From the NCBI GenBank assembly GCA_000310025.1, contig FN649736.1, positions 1,613,593 through 1,677,592 of the forward strand: a DNA stretch of 64,000 bases. The letters are read 5' to 3'. Below the pieces are notes generated by a model. That model made no database searches. It was not told the origin of the DNA and saw only the letters and a program-made list of their open reading frames with translations. Source of the stretch: Ectocarpus siliculosus (Eukaryota; Sar; Phaeophyceae; Ectocarpales; Ectocarpaceae). A program made the translations under genes and the position numbers. Each line of letters begins with the position of its first letter. Positions within the stretch are counted from its first letter, which is position 1. Positions 24,401 through 34,895 of this stretch are shown here, in pieces.

Positions 24401-27400
24401 GATATCTGACACTTTGCGAAATCAAGGCGGCTCTGATGGATGTTGATGGTGATACGGGTGGTGATTTTGATACGGCTTGGAAAAAACTCGGGAAGATCGA
24501 CTACCGACTCTATGGGATCACGGTCATGGGTAGGCGGCTGAGAGGGAAAGGGGTGCAGTACGAGAAGGGGACTAAAGTGAGGGATTCCGATGGGAGGGAG
24601 GGGGTTGTGGCCGGGTATTCTTTGGACAAGGAAACGTGCTCCGGTCTCTTTACAGTTCAGTGGGGAGAAAAAGAAACGACAGAGCACGGGCTGTACGATG
24701 TGCTCGAGCTAGCCGAAAATTTCGGTGACCCGGACGTTGTGACAATAGGCGATGACAAGTGGCGCGTACGTATGTTTCTTCGTGGTGTCTTGTGTATGGT
24801 AAACGTCCAAGTACGGCGGTATACAACTAGTTCAGAAAACCGTGTGACGAGAAGACGTAACCTGTATACTTTGCCGTCAGAGAGTGCAGATAGGACGATG
24901 GCTATGCGCAAAACAGCGTACGAAGAGATCCAGGATGTTTCCTCCGCTAGCACGATGACGCCGTACGAGATTAAAATCCTCGAGTCCCCATCGGACCCCG
25001 AGTTGGTACGAGATTTGGAGAAAGCCGGGTCTTTCTTTACGATGCTGGGGTTAGACGGATTCAAGGATACGCAAGAACTGGGTTTAGTTTATGTCAGAGA
25101 AGAGTTCCATAAAAGACAAGTCGAGTTTGCCAACCACTTCATTAGAGGAGCACAGGTGGCGTGGAAACTTGGCCGCCCCACTAGCTTTGAGTCGTGCTTG
25201 GTTCCTGTTTCAGCGGGGGGTGTATATACCGAGCTTCCCAGTGAGATCAATTGCGCGTCGTGCGATAGGGAAAACACAGTCGTCACCAATACCTGCCAAC
25301 AAGCGCGCGAGTGCGGGTTGGGTGTGAGGGCACTACTAGTGAAGGCCAGGGTTGGTAGTGTGGAATCAGGGTGCTACAAGTGGATGAAGCATTTTCCGCT
25401 TTACCGGGTGTTTGTAGATACGAGGCCAGATAGGATCGGCAAAATCAACGTCGGGACCGAGAACACGAGTCATGCATCGCAGACACGTAAGGACGCTGCT
25501 TTGCTCAAAACTGGCGTCGACGTAAGCGCTACCAGTTCGCAAGACAGAGCTGTTCTCAAACAGATTGGGGAAAAGTATAAGGAAGTGGCCAACGTGAAAA
25601 GAAGCGATGCGTCAGACTACGAGAACGGTCTCAAGAGGGTTGGGAATGGTCAAAAATACGACAACGGACGTCTAGCTCGAGGAGCCGAGTGGAAGAAGGA
25701 CTTGAAGTTCTTGGGGGATTCTGTGGAGGAAAGTGTTATCGCTCCGTTCATGGACAGGATCGGGGAGGATGCTGAAGGCCGGGATGAGGTGGTCAAGATG
25801 TGCATGGAAGTCCTCGAGGACAAGTCCGACGCCACTCACAACAAAAACAGGTGAAGTTATGTTGTGGTAGCCTATTTAAGCATGGCATAATAGAGTATCA
25901 TATTGTGGAAGTTGTATCTCTCCAATCTTCACGTCCTCATTGTACCGATTCTGCACAGGTACCTCGGGAAGCGCTTGGACGAGGACCATCTGTACCCCGA
26001 CTCGTACCGAGCACAGATCGATGCTGTCGTCGGTATGTTCTGGGACTCGGGAGTGGACGCGTCGGATCTGGCTTCTTTCAGCCAGGGTCTGCAAATCCTC
26101 GATTCGTTGACAGCAGCTTGTCTTCGTCCGCAAGACTGGTTGGGGTGCCTGGCGAGCCAAGTGTACGTGAAGGGAACGCGGCTCATCTTCGTTTTGCCAC
26201 CGGAGTGCAAAAACTCAGAGGCCTTGAAGAAAAGCGATATCGGATTGGTGGTGACCCACGCGAAGAGCGACAGGACAAAAGGTAGGTGTGTATTGGCTTC
26301 GTTTCTCGTATTGGTTGCGAAGGCTCGACTACAGTTGGTCCCGACTCGTCATCTCTAAACCCCTTTGTGTCACCCGGTGATATTCTTACATACCAAATCT
26401 ATTGATGTTCGCATAATTGACATTTCCCAACACAACAGGCCCCTACGCGGTCATGATGGTCATCGGACGTAGACTGATGAGGAAGCACCTGGAAGCCAAC
26501 TACAAGGATGCCCGTTCTCAGGTGCAAAAAGCACAAACAAACTTAGCCGATGCGGTGAGAAACTCGACAAAGGATGGAGTCGTAAAAGCTCGTAAAATCT
26601 TGGCCGCGGCGGAGAGACAACTTACTGAGTACGCGCCAACAGAGTCGGAGAGGAAGAACGAAGAAGATAGGGCTAAAGCAGAAAAAAGAGATCAGAGAGA
26701 GATTGGATATGCGGAGCTTGGAGATAAAGTTTGCACATTCACCGCATACGGCAAAAACTACGATCAAAGCATGCTCAACGACATGTACAAGTACGTGGGG
26801 GAGTACTATCTCGGGTTGCCAGCATTCGGGCCGAATATCCTCCGCTCCATCCATGTCACCGATGTTATGGAGGTGTGTTATAAGATAGGTATCCACTACG
26901 ACGACATGAGGTTAGTTCGTCACTTTGCCTTAGCAAGGCACGGTGAATTCGAAAGGAAAAGGGCGTACAATGGACACACAATGGACATGGTACAGGACGA
27001 CCCGAACTCCATAGGTGCTGTGTTTGCAGGGATCTTGCAGTCTCAAGACTACTCGAATCGTCCTTTGGACAAGCAGGGCATGAAAGTAGCACAAGAAAAG
27101 ACTCTGAAAGCGATGCTCCACGACTCTTACGATGAATCGGGTGTCAGTGACGTGGTGGGGGGGGCGGAACTGTTCGGAGACGATCCAGAAAATCTGAATA
27201 TTCGACGGGAGGAGTATAAGAAGCGAATGCAGTGTAGGATTGTCCAGTACGACCGTTCGATCGAATCGGGGGGGGGTGTGGGTGTGTCACCGGTCGATGA
27301 GAATGATAAACTTCGGTCTTTGCGCCTAAAGGCAGATATGGAGGAACAGCTAGCGAGGATCCGAGTGGCAAAGATGCAGGGGCGTAGTGGTACACAAGGA

Positions 27401-27853
27401 GTCATGCAGATGGGGGGGGAGTTGGAACCTCGCGCTGCCCCGCCTCGTAGCACGGGGGTGAAGAGAGCGGTGGCCGATATAGTGTTGCCCGTCGATAAAA
27501 AGCCCAAGAAGGAGAGTGAGAATGAGTACACAGAGAGGCACTGCAAGAAACAGGAAGAAAAGAGGCACCACCTACAGAAGATGAACGTGCTTTTCAATAG
27601 ACTGGCGAGGGAGGAGGTCAAGGACGTGAATTCGACGTTTGGTAAAGGTACTTTAGCGTACAAGCTGAATAGGGAGAAAGGCAAACCGGGCTGCATGTTT
27701 TTACCAGCTGTTAAGCCGGAGCTGGAAAAGTTAGACGCAGATGTTTGCGATGGGTTTTTCGGTGCGTTCAAAAAGGTCAAGAATTTGTACGATTTCCGTA
27801 AAGACCACCCTTGTTCCTACGAGTGGCATTTGTGGCACGAGACGGGTGTTTAG
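21430..27853 (+). CDS. OTU-like protease / PHD finger / tyrosine-recombinase-like fusion, six exons
   Basis: Exons 21,430-21,969; 22,091-22,756; 22,910-23,773; 23,944-25,850; 25,959-26,281; 26,439-27,853. All introns are GT-AG and all phases agree, giving about 1,904 aa. Exon 1 has GSGACGPLTLAAA with Cys24 and ends NGHFTLLVRK with His173, an order and spacing like OTU-type cysteine proteases (inference). Exons 2 and 3 have hydrophobic segments (ILSLVVVVVSVNILF; VTYLAIALAFCTVFG). Exons 3/4 form a C4HC3 PHD finger split by an intron (CCECD, CDGDDC, HMKC, then YLCPKC). Exons 5/6 carry box I (LTAACLRPQDWLG), a Lys-containing hairpin (VVTHAKSDRTK) and PNILRSIHVTDVMEVCYKIG followed by RHFALARHGEFERKRAY. 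These match the LRH...H...Y order of tyrosine recombinases, but the box II His is Asn. Upstream exons are possible. No reverse transcriptase is present, so this is Crypton-like rather than DIRS-like, if mobile. Confidence 0.72.
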
Positions 27854-27859
27854 TACCTC

Positions 27860-28262
27860 GGGCAACAAGTTGAGCTCTACCCGCTTCGTTGTGTGTTTGG
27901 ATTTGTAGCACCGCGGTCAAGAGGGGTGGTTTGTGCTTTTGCTGTCGGGAGAAAATAAAAAAACAAAATAAAAAGGACTTCGATTTTTTGTGGTGACACG
28001 CGAGGCACACGTGGCCTTCCTTCTGCCTTCTGGACCTTGTCGGCTTGTGGCACCCACGACAAAGACAGGCAAAGACAATGCACGAGAAGCACCAGCACTT
28101 CTCTCGGGCACGACCGAAACTTGTGTGAAGCGCTCTCTCATCGACAGCGAGAGTCGCATGAAACACCAAGTATGCGGGGCGTGACGGTGCAGCGCCGCTT
28201 TTAGTTGACAAGCAGATGCGGCGGATTGCTGAACCTTTTTGAAACGGCAAAGGGACTGTCAT
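27860..28262. repeat. Boundary repeat block, copy 1 (complete)
   Basis: Composite repeat directly after the recombinase stop. It contains a degenerate CCCGC stem segment; an A-rich polyadenylation-like part (GGGAGAAAATAAAA, then AAAATAAAAAGGA at about 27,948-27,978); GATTTTTTGTGGTGACACGC; a GC-rich middle; and TGCGGGGCGTGACGGTGCAG through AGATGCGGCGGATTGCTGAACCTTTTTGAAACGGC to 28,262. The same order recurs at 33,962-40,240 and 44,988-47,975, each time interrupted by a different insertion. Confidence 0.8.
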
Positions 28263-28324
28263 GCCAAACAGTTGCGCCGAGTGTAGTCGATCCAAGTGTT
28301 TTGTTTTGGTATTCCTTGCTCACC

Positions 28325-28530
28325 AACGATAAAGAGAGACAGGCTGATTGGACCGTACTCCTTGTCCACCAACAACAACGAAACCACACACACAGAGACA
28401 GGCAGATTGGACCGTACTCCTTGCCCACCAACGACACGAAGCCGAGGCCCTGAACACAGAGACAGGCTGATTGGACCATACTCCTTGTCCACCTACAACA
28501 ACAACACCACACGCACAGAGATAGGCCTTG
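28325..28530. repeat. Minisatellite, about 55-65 bp x 4
   Basis: Units contain GAGACAGGCTGATTGGACCGT and ACTCCTTGTCCACCAACAAC, with small changes. It lies in the 3' flank of ankyrin gene A; the corresponding flank of gene B instead carries the dispersed repeat at 40,328-40,500. Confidence 0.88.
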
Positions 28531-28558
28531 TCTGAACTACAAAAAGTACACCCGGTCC

Positions 28559-30274
28559 TCACAGAAAGCAGACAACGTTGCGGAACACGCCTTCTTCGAT
28601 CAGCCCAAGCTGCGCCACCGCCGCAGACAGGTCAAAGCTCCCCTTCTCGCTGCCAACCTCGTTCGTCTCCTCGTCAGACCCGCCCCGCTGCTTCACCGAG
28701 CGCGCCCCCGCAGCACCACCGTCGCCACTTGAACCACCCGAGCCGCCGTCGCCACCAGCTGCCCTCACCTCCAGGGTGCGCGAACGAAGCATGACGAGCC
28801 AGCCCCGACGGCGCCACGCCCTGTCGGCAGGAGCCCGGGCCAGCAGGAGGCGCAGAGGCCCCAGGGAAGGCTCTGACTCGATGAGATCCACGGGAGTCTT
28901 GCCGTCTTTGTCCAGGGCTGTTTCGTCCGCCCCCCACCGCAGCAGGAGGTCCACGATATCCTCCATGCCTCTCTCGGCGGCAACGTGTAGAGCACTCGAT
29001 CCGTCGGAGCGGGTGGTGTTGACGTTGGCGCCCGCGTCCAGCAAGATCTTCACGACAGCGGGATGGTCTCGCTCAACGGCAGTAAATAGATGTGTTTGTT
29101 CTCCAATATCCCCCATATTCTTGTCAGCTCCCCCGCGCAAGAGAACACGCACGACCTCGTTCTTCCCAGCACGGGCAGCAAAGTGGAGAGCAGTCCTGCC
29201 ATTAGAATCTCGAATGTCGACGATGGCACGTGCGGCCAACAGGGTCTTCACGAAAGGCAGGTGACCCCGATGGGCTGCTCCCATCAGTGGGGTAAAACCT
29301 TTGGCGTCGCACCCATCCTTGTCCGCTCCCGCGTCCAAGAGGGACTCCACTACATCGTCACGTCCACGGTCGGCAGATAGGTGGAGAGCAGAGCTTCCGT
29401 AATCGCCCCTGATGTTGACGTCGACACGCGCGGCCAGCATGGTCTTCATGACAGGAATACTGCCAAAAGCAACTGCAACCATGAGCGGGGTATTGCCGAA
29501 CTTCTTGTGCACATCCTCTTTCGCTCCCCTGTCCAAAAGGGCTTTCACTATGTCGTCGCGGTTCCATTTGGCAGCTATGTGGAGGGCAGTACACCCGTTC
29601 TCGAAGTCGGCGATGTTCACATCGGCACCGAAAGCCAACAAGGTCTCCACGACCGGCAGATGACCCTCACGGGTTGCAAACAATAGCGGGGTGGAACCAT
29701 CAGGGGCGCGTGCATCCCTTTCCGCTCCCGCGTCCAAGAGGACACTCACTATTCCACCATGCCCCTCCTTAGCAGCTTCTTGAAGAGCAGTGGACATAGT
29801 CTTGTCGGCGAGATTGACGTTGGCATCAGCGTCTAACAAGGTCTTCACGACAGGCAGACTGCCTCGGTAGGCTGCTTCCATCAATGGGGTCCCACCCTTG
29901 TTGTCGCGTGTATCCTTTCCCGCCTCCTTTTTCAAGAGGGCATCCACTATCCCATCAAACCCCATGTTGGCCGCTATGTGGAGAGCAGTAGCTCCGTAGG
30001 CGTCGGTGATGTCGACATCGACGCCAGCGGCCAGCAAAGTCTCCACGACAGGCAGGTGACCCTCCCGGGCTGCATTTATCAGGGCTGCGTCACCATCCTC
30101 GTCTTTTAAATTTTTGTCGGTTCCAAACTTGTCCAAGAGCACCGCCACTAACTCCACATTCCCGTTCGTTGCAGCAGTGCAGAGGGGTGGGTTTTTAAGA
30201 TCTCCGTCCACGAAATCCTTCCGCTGCCGCCGGGCCTCCCTTTCGAGCCCAACCGTCTGCTTAGTGCGGGCCAT
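28559..30274 (-). CDS. Ankyrin-repeat protein A with histone H3-like N-terminus
   Basis: A single-exon 571-aa protein. The first in-frame ATG is at 30,272-30,274 and gives MARTKQT, identical to the start of histone H3; upstream in-frame codons contain no other ATG before the frame closes. Residues 20-480 form about 13 ankyrin repeats of 33 aa that alternate between two types (TPLM...GHLPVVxTLLAA and TALHIAA...DIVxALL), so the higher-order period is 66 aa. A Gly/Ser-rich linker and a conserved tail (FDLSAAVAQL, EEGVFRNVVCFL) follow. Ankyrin stacks are protein-binding scaffolds; the partner is unknown. It is divergent from the Ubl-RING gene, sharing a 1-kb region that is duplicated upstream of gene B. 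If the initiator Met is removed, Ala1-Arg2-Thr3-Lys4 would be exposed like H3K4. Confidence 0.85.
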   Translation of the reverse strand: MARTKQTVGLEREARRQRKDFVDGDLKNPPLCTAATNGNVELVAVLLDKFGTDKNLKDEDGDAALINAAREGHLPVVETLLAAGVDVDITDAYGATALHIAANMGFDGIVDALLKKEAGKDTRDNKGGTPLMEAAYRGSLPVVKTLLDADANVNLADKTMSTALQEAAKEGHGGIVSVLLDAGAERDARAPDGSTPLLFATREGHLPVVETLLAFGADVNIADFENGCTALHIAAKWNRDDIVKALLDRGAKEDVHKKFGNTPLMVAVAFGSIPVMKTMLAARVDVNIRGDYGSSALHLSADRGRDDVVESLLDAGADKDGCDAKGFTPLMGAAHRGHLPFVKTLLAARAIVDIRDSNGRTALHFAARAGKNEVVRVLLRGGADKNMGDIGEQTHLFTAVERDHPAVVKILLDAGANVNTTRSDGSSALHVAAERGMEDIVDLLLRWGADETALDKDGKTPVDLIESEPSLGPLRLLLARAPADRAWRRRGWLVMLRSRTLEVRAAGGDGGSGGSSGDGGAAGARSVKQRGGSDEETNEVGSEKGSFDLSAAVAQLGLIEEGVFRNVVCFL

Positions 30275-31310
30275 AGTTGAAGTCGATGTTCGAAGAGTGT
30301 GTTGAGCGCGCTCTTCCAAGAGGGGTCCGTGAGATCTGATGGTCAACGACGTTGAAAAGCATGGACAAGTGAGAAAAGTTAGGATGGTGTACGTTCACCG
30401 TTGTGTGTGTCTCACTCCCAGTCTCTCCTCATGTCCCCGCGTACGGGGCACCTACGGCACTCCGTGTCACGCCCTCCCTCACCTTGCTTCGTGGTGCCGC
30501 GTGCTGTGCGTGTGGTGCCTGCTGGGTTGTGTGCGTGTGGGTGGGTCTCTCGGAGACTGGTCGGCAAACGGCGAATAAAAATTACTTGTTGAAGATCCGC
30601 CGAACGGTTCCGAGAATGACTCATGCCCAAGAAGAAAACACCGCCGAATACATTTACTTTTCATCATCCACAACCCTACCTCACCTCCAATGCACCGCCG
30701 CTTGTCGAGGAATTGGAGTTTGGCCCTGAAACCTGGCGGATAATCACCAGTAGATCCAGCACTTGCGTCTCCTGAATTTTCACGCGCATCGGCTACTACG
30801 TTGGCTCCGCGGGTCATTGATTGTATTTCCCCCGTTGTATTTCCGAACTTTCCCCGTCGAGCACCGCCTAGAAAATTCTCGCCCCCACGATAGAGCTGGT
30901 TGTTGAAATTTGGAGGGTGGATGCACGGGGCCAATTGAAAAGGGTTCACAGAACCCCAGGTCAATCGGAACACGTGATCGCCCTTCGAGCCCACACACAC
31001 CTCCATCTCGAAGGCCGTACACAGTCTGGGGAAGCGTCGGACTTTTTCGGGGATTTTCATACCCGTTCGGCTCAGATCCGTCCAATTTTAAAAATTGAAT
31101 CTCCGCCCTGAAAGAGCGAAAAAAGTCCGAATTCTGAAATTTTTGGCTCTGTGAATATCCTCTTTTTTGGGAGGGACGCCCCACACCCACACACCCTCCC
31201 TCCCTCCCCCCTCTCAGCTCAGGTCATCGCGAGACAGGCTGACACATCACAACCGCTGCGGGGGACGTTAGCTGCTTTGCCGGGACGCGTACACCACAGA
31301 CCACCACCGG
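30275..31310. promoter_or_regulatory. Duplicated bidirectional intergenic region, copy 1
   Basis: The region between the divergent ankyrin A and Ubl-RING genes is nearly identical to 42,181-43,207. It begins with the shared 5' flank of the ankyrin genes (CACGGACCCCTCT) and ends with a GTGAGTCGGATGGCGCACATC splice-donor-like site at 31,310, which probably closes a 5' UTR exon of the plus-strand gene. A 190-codon minus-strand frame (30,479-31,060) is preserved in both copies, but identity is high in all frames, so I treat it as non-coding. The inference is a shared bidirectional promoter. Confidence 0.6.
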
Positions 31311-31798
31311 TGAGTCGGATGGCGCACATCAGAAAATTAGGAATGGTTGTTTAGGTAGATGACCGGTAGATGATGATGTGGTCACACGATTCCCGAGTTT
31401 TGTTTGATATGTCTCAAATATGCGGTTCGTACGTACACGGGTGTCGCGACAACCATGGTGAACTGTGTAGGGGCGTGTGTTGGATGGGATATGTGCTGCG
31501 TTGTTCTGCGTTAGTTGCTGTGAGCGGAGCCTTTGTCACGTCTCCGGCACAGCTTTTTGTGCCGCGCGCGTGACCGGAGGACACCGAAACAGTGGCTCCA
31601 CGCCCCCTGGTGCAGGGAAAGTGTGCGTGTGATCCATTGCACATGTACCGTTGATTGAATATCATCTCTGCGGCCGCTTTGTTCGGGTGGATGTGCACCG
31701 TGAGTGGTGCAGATGTGTCCTTGGCCCGCGCGTTTGAGAATTGATCGGGAGACCATGTGTTGGGATCACCTCATAACTTCTCGCACCCGTCACCCAGA

Positions 31799-33699
31799 TC
31801 GATGTTGATACAGGCGAACTCGATCAGTGACGCGGAGGTTCCGCCAATTTTTCTGGAAGTAAACGATGGTGACGGGTGGGACAGGGTGAAGCGCGGGATC
31901 CTCGCAAGCCTCCGATGCAATCTTGGACAACTCAGCGTATCCGAGGTTACCAAGGCAAGTTATCGTGCGGTCCTCGGAGTAGGAAACGATTCACCTCTTT
32001 AAAAGCCCCCTGTGGTAGTTTCTTTCTAGCCTTGTGCATTGCTTGTGAAGAGTATTGTTCACTGTCCATCTTTAAGATGTGAGCGATCCCTCTCTGCTGA
32101 ATGCAGCACTTTGTGAGAGTGTAAAACAGGGAGGACGTGTTAATTTTGCGGCGTCTCTGGATCCACATTTCGTCGCACTTTTTGAAGGCGTCGTATATTT
32201 CGTGGTGAGTGGACGTCATTGTTGGTGTTTCTAAACAGTTTCCGGTTTGACTAAGTTGATGCCAATGGGCGACGTGGGTAATGAACGAAATTTGTGCTTG
32301 CCTTTTTCTTTGTACCGCAGGTGTACCACGGTGGCTTCCTTGTTTCTGATGATTCGGAAGCACCCGAAGTCTATGGAGGACTCGGGTTCCACGTGCTCTA
32401 CCGTACTCGCTCTTTGTCTCCCAAGGTGAGAAACCTCGTGTTGAGGCAGACGAGTAGCACGTCAGAGAGCACGTGCAAGTGGTTGGCTGGTGTCTACGTG
32501 TCAGACCGACCTGCTTCCCCACGAGGCAGCACTTTGTCTCAATAATAATATGTTGTTCGCCCCACGCAATACTTTTCGCAGGTCCGGAAGATGCCCATCA
32601 CCATCCAGAACCAGAACGGCGAGGCATTGAACGTGTGTGTAGATGCAACGGACGGGGAGGCCGACGTGCGGCAAATCCTCCAGATCGCGGTCCCAAGTTT
32701 GACCCAGACGAACCGCCTCTTCGTTGGACAACAGCAGCTACTGCGTGGGGGGACATTGTCCGACTACGGCATCCGAGAGGGGTCGATCCAAAATGGGCTA
32801 GACCCAATACCCGTCAAATCGGCATCAGGACTCTCACGGGGAAGACGATATTTATCGACGTATCCTCGTCATCAACCTTAGGCGACGTGAAGGGGTTAAT
32901 TCAAGATGACGAAGGCATCCCCTCGGAACAACAGCACCTGATTTTCAATGGAAAAGAGATGGAGGACGTCAACACTCTTATCGACTACGGAGTGCAACCG
33001 ATCGACCCTCTAGACTACGATGTGAAAAACCTTGTCCACCTGGTTCTTCGCATCAGGGGTGGCGGCGGCGGCGGCGGCGGCGATTTCGCAGACGTCTCCA
33101 ACCCCAACACCATGCAAACTCTACAGGTTTCGCGCGGTGGGCCAAAGTGGAGGCGTATCAGACCCGGGCTTTGCATCGAAGGAATGTGCCGGAACGAGCG
33201 CTGCGATGCCCGTGGTCAGATGGTCATTTCCCCCCGCGGATACAAGGACTTCAACCTGGTGGCTGGGGAGACAGTGCCTTGTCCTGTGTGCGATGAAGGT
33301 GTCGAGCCGAAGACGTGCGCCTTCTACCAGTGCATGTGGCGGTACGTGGGCAAGAAGGACGGTATCTCCACCGTCATGAGCTCGTCGTGGGGCAGGGTAA
33401 CCGACAAGTACACCCGGTTCTCCGGTAAGAAAGTGGTGAAGTGGGACCACCTGCTCATCCAAGCACGACCCCTGGATCTGGTGAAACCCGTCAACACAAC
33501 CACCAACACCGTCCGAGTCCACATCGACTACACATACCTGGAGTGCACGATATGCATCGACGACATCGAGAGGGGCCAAAAGACCATCGTTTTGACCTGT
33601 GGTCATCACTTCCACGCCAAGTGCATCCGCGGGTGGGCGAAAGGCGGGACGAAAGTGGTGTGCCCTAACTGCCGCCAGAAATGTGCAATGCCTAAATGA
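31799..33699 (+). CDS. Double ubiquitin-like, RING-H2 protein (probable E3 ligase), one frame break
   Basis: Exons 31,799-31,958 (ATG 31,802; donor uncertain), 32,107-32,204, 32,321-32,425 and 32,582-33,699. After an N-terminal part of about 120 aa come Ubl-1 (MPITIQNQNG to LSDYGIREGSI), Ubl-2 (IRTLTGKTIFIDV to HLVLRIRGG, like the ubiquitin LRLRGG end), then a poly-Gly run from a GGC repeat (33,057-33,083). A Cys-rich domain (GLCIEGMCRNERC, CPVCDEG, TCAFYQCMWRYVGKK) follows, and a C3H2C3 RING (CTICIDD, CGHHFHAKC, CPNC) ends the protein. Ubl-RING proteins with this middle domain act as ubiquitin ligases in several protists. Ubl-1 and Ubl-2 are in different frames; the break lies near an A4 run at 32,790-32,793, and the last exon is one base short of phase, so a one-base loss or base error is likely. 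Confidence 0.8.
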
Positions 33700-33961
33700 C
33701 GACCAATGAAGTAGTTTTCGCGGGTTTTATTGGTCGTGCTGTTTTTTTGCTCTCGGTACATCAATAGATGCTAGAGGGACGACACATCGTTGTACCTTTC
33801 TGCGAGACTGTCGTAGCGGTGGTGCTAGAAGCAACCGTACGTTGTTGGTGGTTGTTGGTGGCTGAGACTTGTGTTGTAGGTTGTAGGTGCGACAGGGAAT
33901 AAGGTCCACTCGTATTCTGGTTGTAGACGAGGGAGTGGACCAAATGGCGTTCGTGAGTTTA

Positions 33962-34045
33962 GCGCGGGCAAGAAGTAGAGTTCAACCCGCATTGTTGTGC
34001 TGGCTGTGTAGGGAGAAAAATAAAAACAAAATAAAAAGGATGTCC
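33962..34045. repeat. Boundary repeat block, copy 2, left part
   Basis: Contains the hairpin-forming GCGGGCAAGAAGTAGAG followed by TTCAACCCGC, and GGGAGAAAAATAAAAACAAA-type A-rich sequence ending AAAAAGGATGTCC. The continuation (GATGTCCGACTTTTTTGGTG) is found on the other side of the 5.9-kb transposon at 39,980. The block therefore was contiguous before insertion. Confidence 0.85.
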
Positions 34046-34197
34046 CAAGGGTACTCGTAGAAAAAAATTCAAGACACATAGGCCCCCCCCCCCCCCCCCC
34101 GGAGGGGGGAGAAATTCGAAAAGTTACCGTGAACCGTCGAAAAGTTACCATGAGTTGCCATGAGGCAAGGTTAGATGGATGGCAAACATGCCTCGCT

Positions 34198-34483
34198 GTC
34201 GTTACCCCTTCCGCATCTGCTCGTCATCGATGGTCGCCCATGCTCACCCAGCCGTGCTAGAGGAACACACACACGTACGATAGTCTCGTATCTACGAAAG
34301 TATACAGTATCGACCAAAGCTCGAAATGAGCGGAACAGTGTGTCGTTACCCCTTCCGCATCTGCTCGTCATCGATGGTCGCCCATGCTCACCCAGCCGTG
34401 CTAGAGGAACACACACACGTACGATAGTCTCGTATCTACGAAAGTATACAGTATCGACCAAAGCTCGAAATGAGCGGAACAGC
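34198..34483. repeat. Perfect 144-bp tandem duplication
   Basis: Two copies of the segment from GTCGTTACCCCTTCCGCATC to ATGAGCGGAACAG, without visible mismatch, so the duplication is recent or an assembly effect. It lies between the transposon left end and the zinc-finger gene stop. Confidence 0.93.
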
Positions 34484-34574
34484 TCAGCCAAGAACCATAC
34501 ATCGAACCACCTGCCTTGCAAACTTGCCATTGCCGCATCTAGCACTGCACAACAGAGAACATAGTCATGCAAAT

Positions 34575-34815
34575 CTACGAGTAGCCTTGGTCTTGTAGGG
34601 TTACGTTTTTCTTGATCACTCTACCCCGCTTACTCACGCGGACCCCTACTTCCGAGTTCTCGCGCGGTATCTCGCTACGTTTTCTGCGAGCCGGTCGCTT
34701 CTTGCTTTGGCCTTCCACCCCCCCTGCCCGCCTTTCTTCCTCTTCTACTTCTTCCTCCTCTTCGTCTTCGTCGTCGTCGTCTTCGTCGTCGCCGTCGCCG
34801 TCGTCGTCTTCATCT

Positions 34816-34895
<80 letters not shown>

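Noticed and set aside
30250-30274. The MARTKQT start as a piece of a true histone H3 gene
   Set aside because: No further H3 sequence follows in either ankyrin gene; only the tail is alike.
30479-31060. 190-codon minus-strand frame preserved in both bidirectional regions (also 42,360-42,953)
   Set aside because: The two copies are nearly identical in every frame because the duplication is recent, and overlapping frames on both strands are equally open; no domain seen. Selection on this frame cannot be shown.
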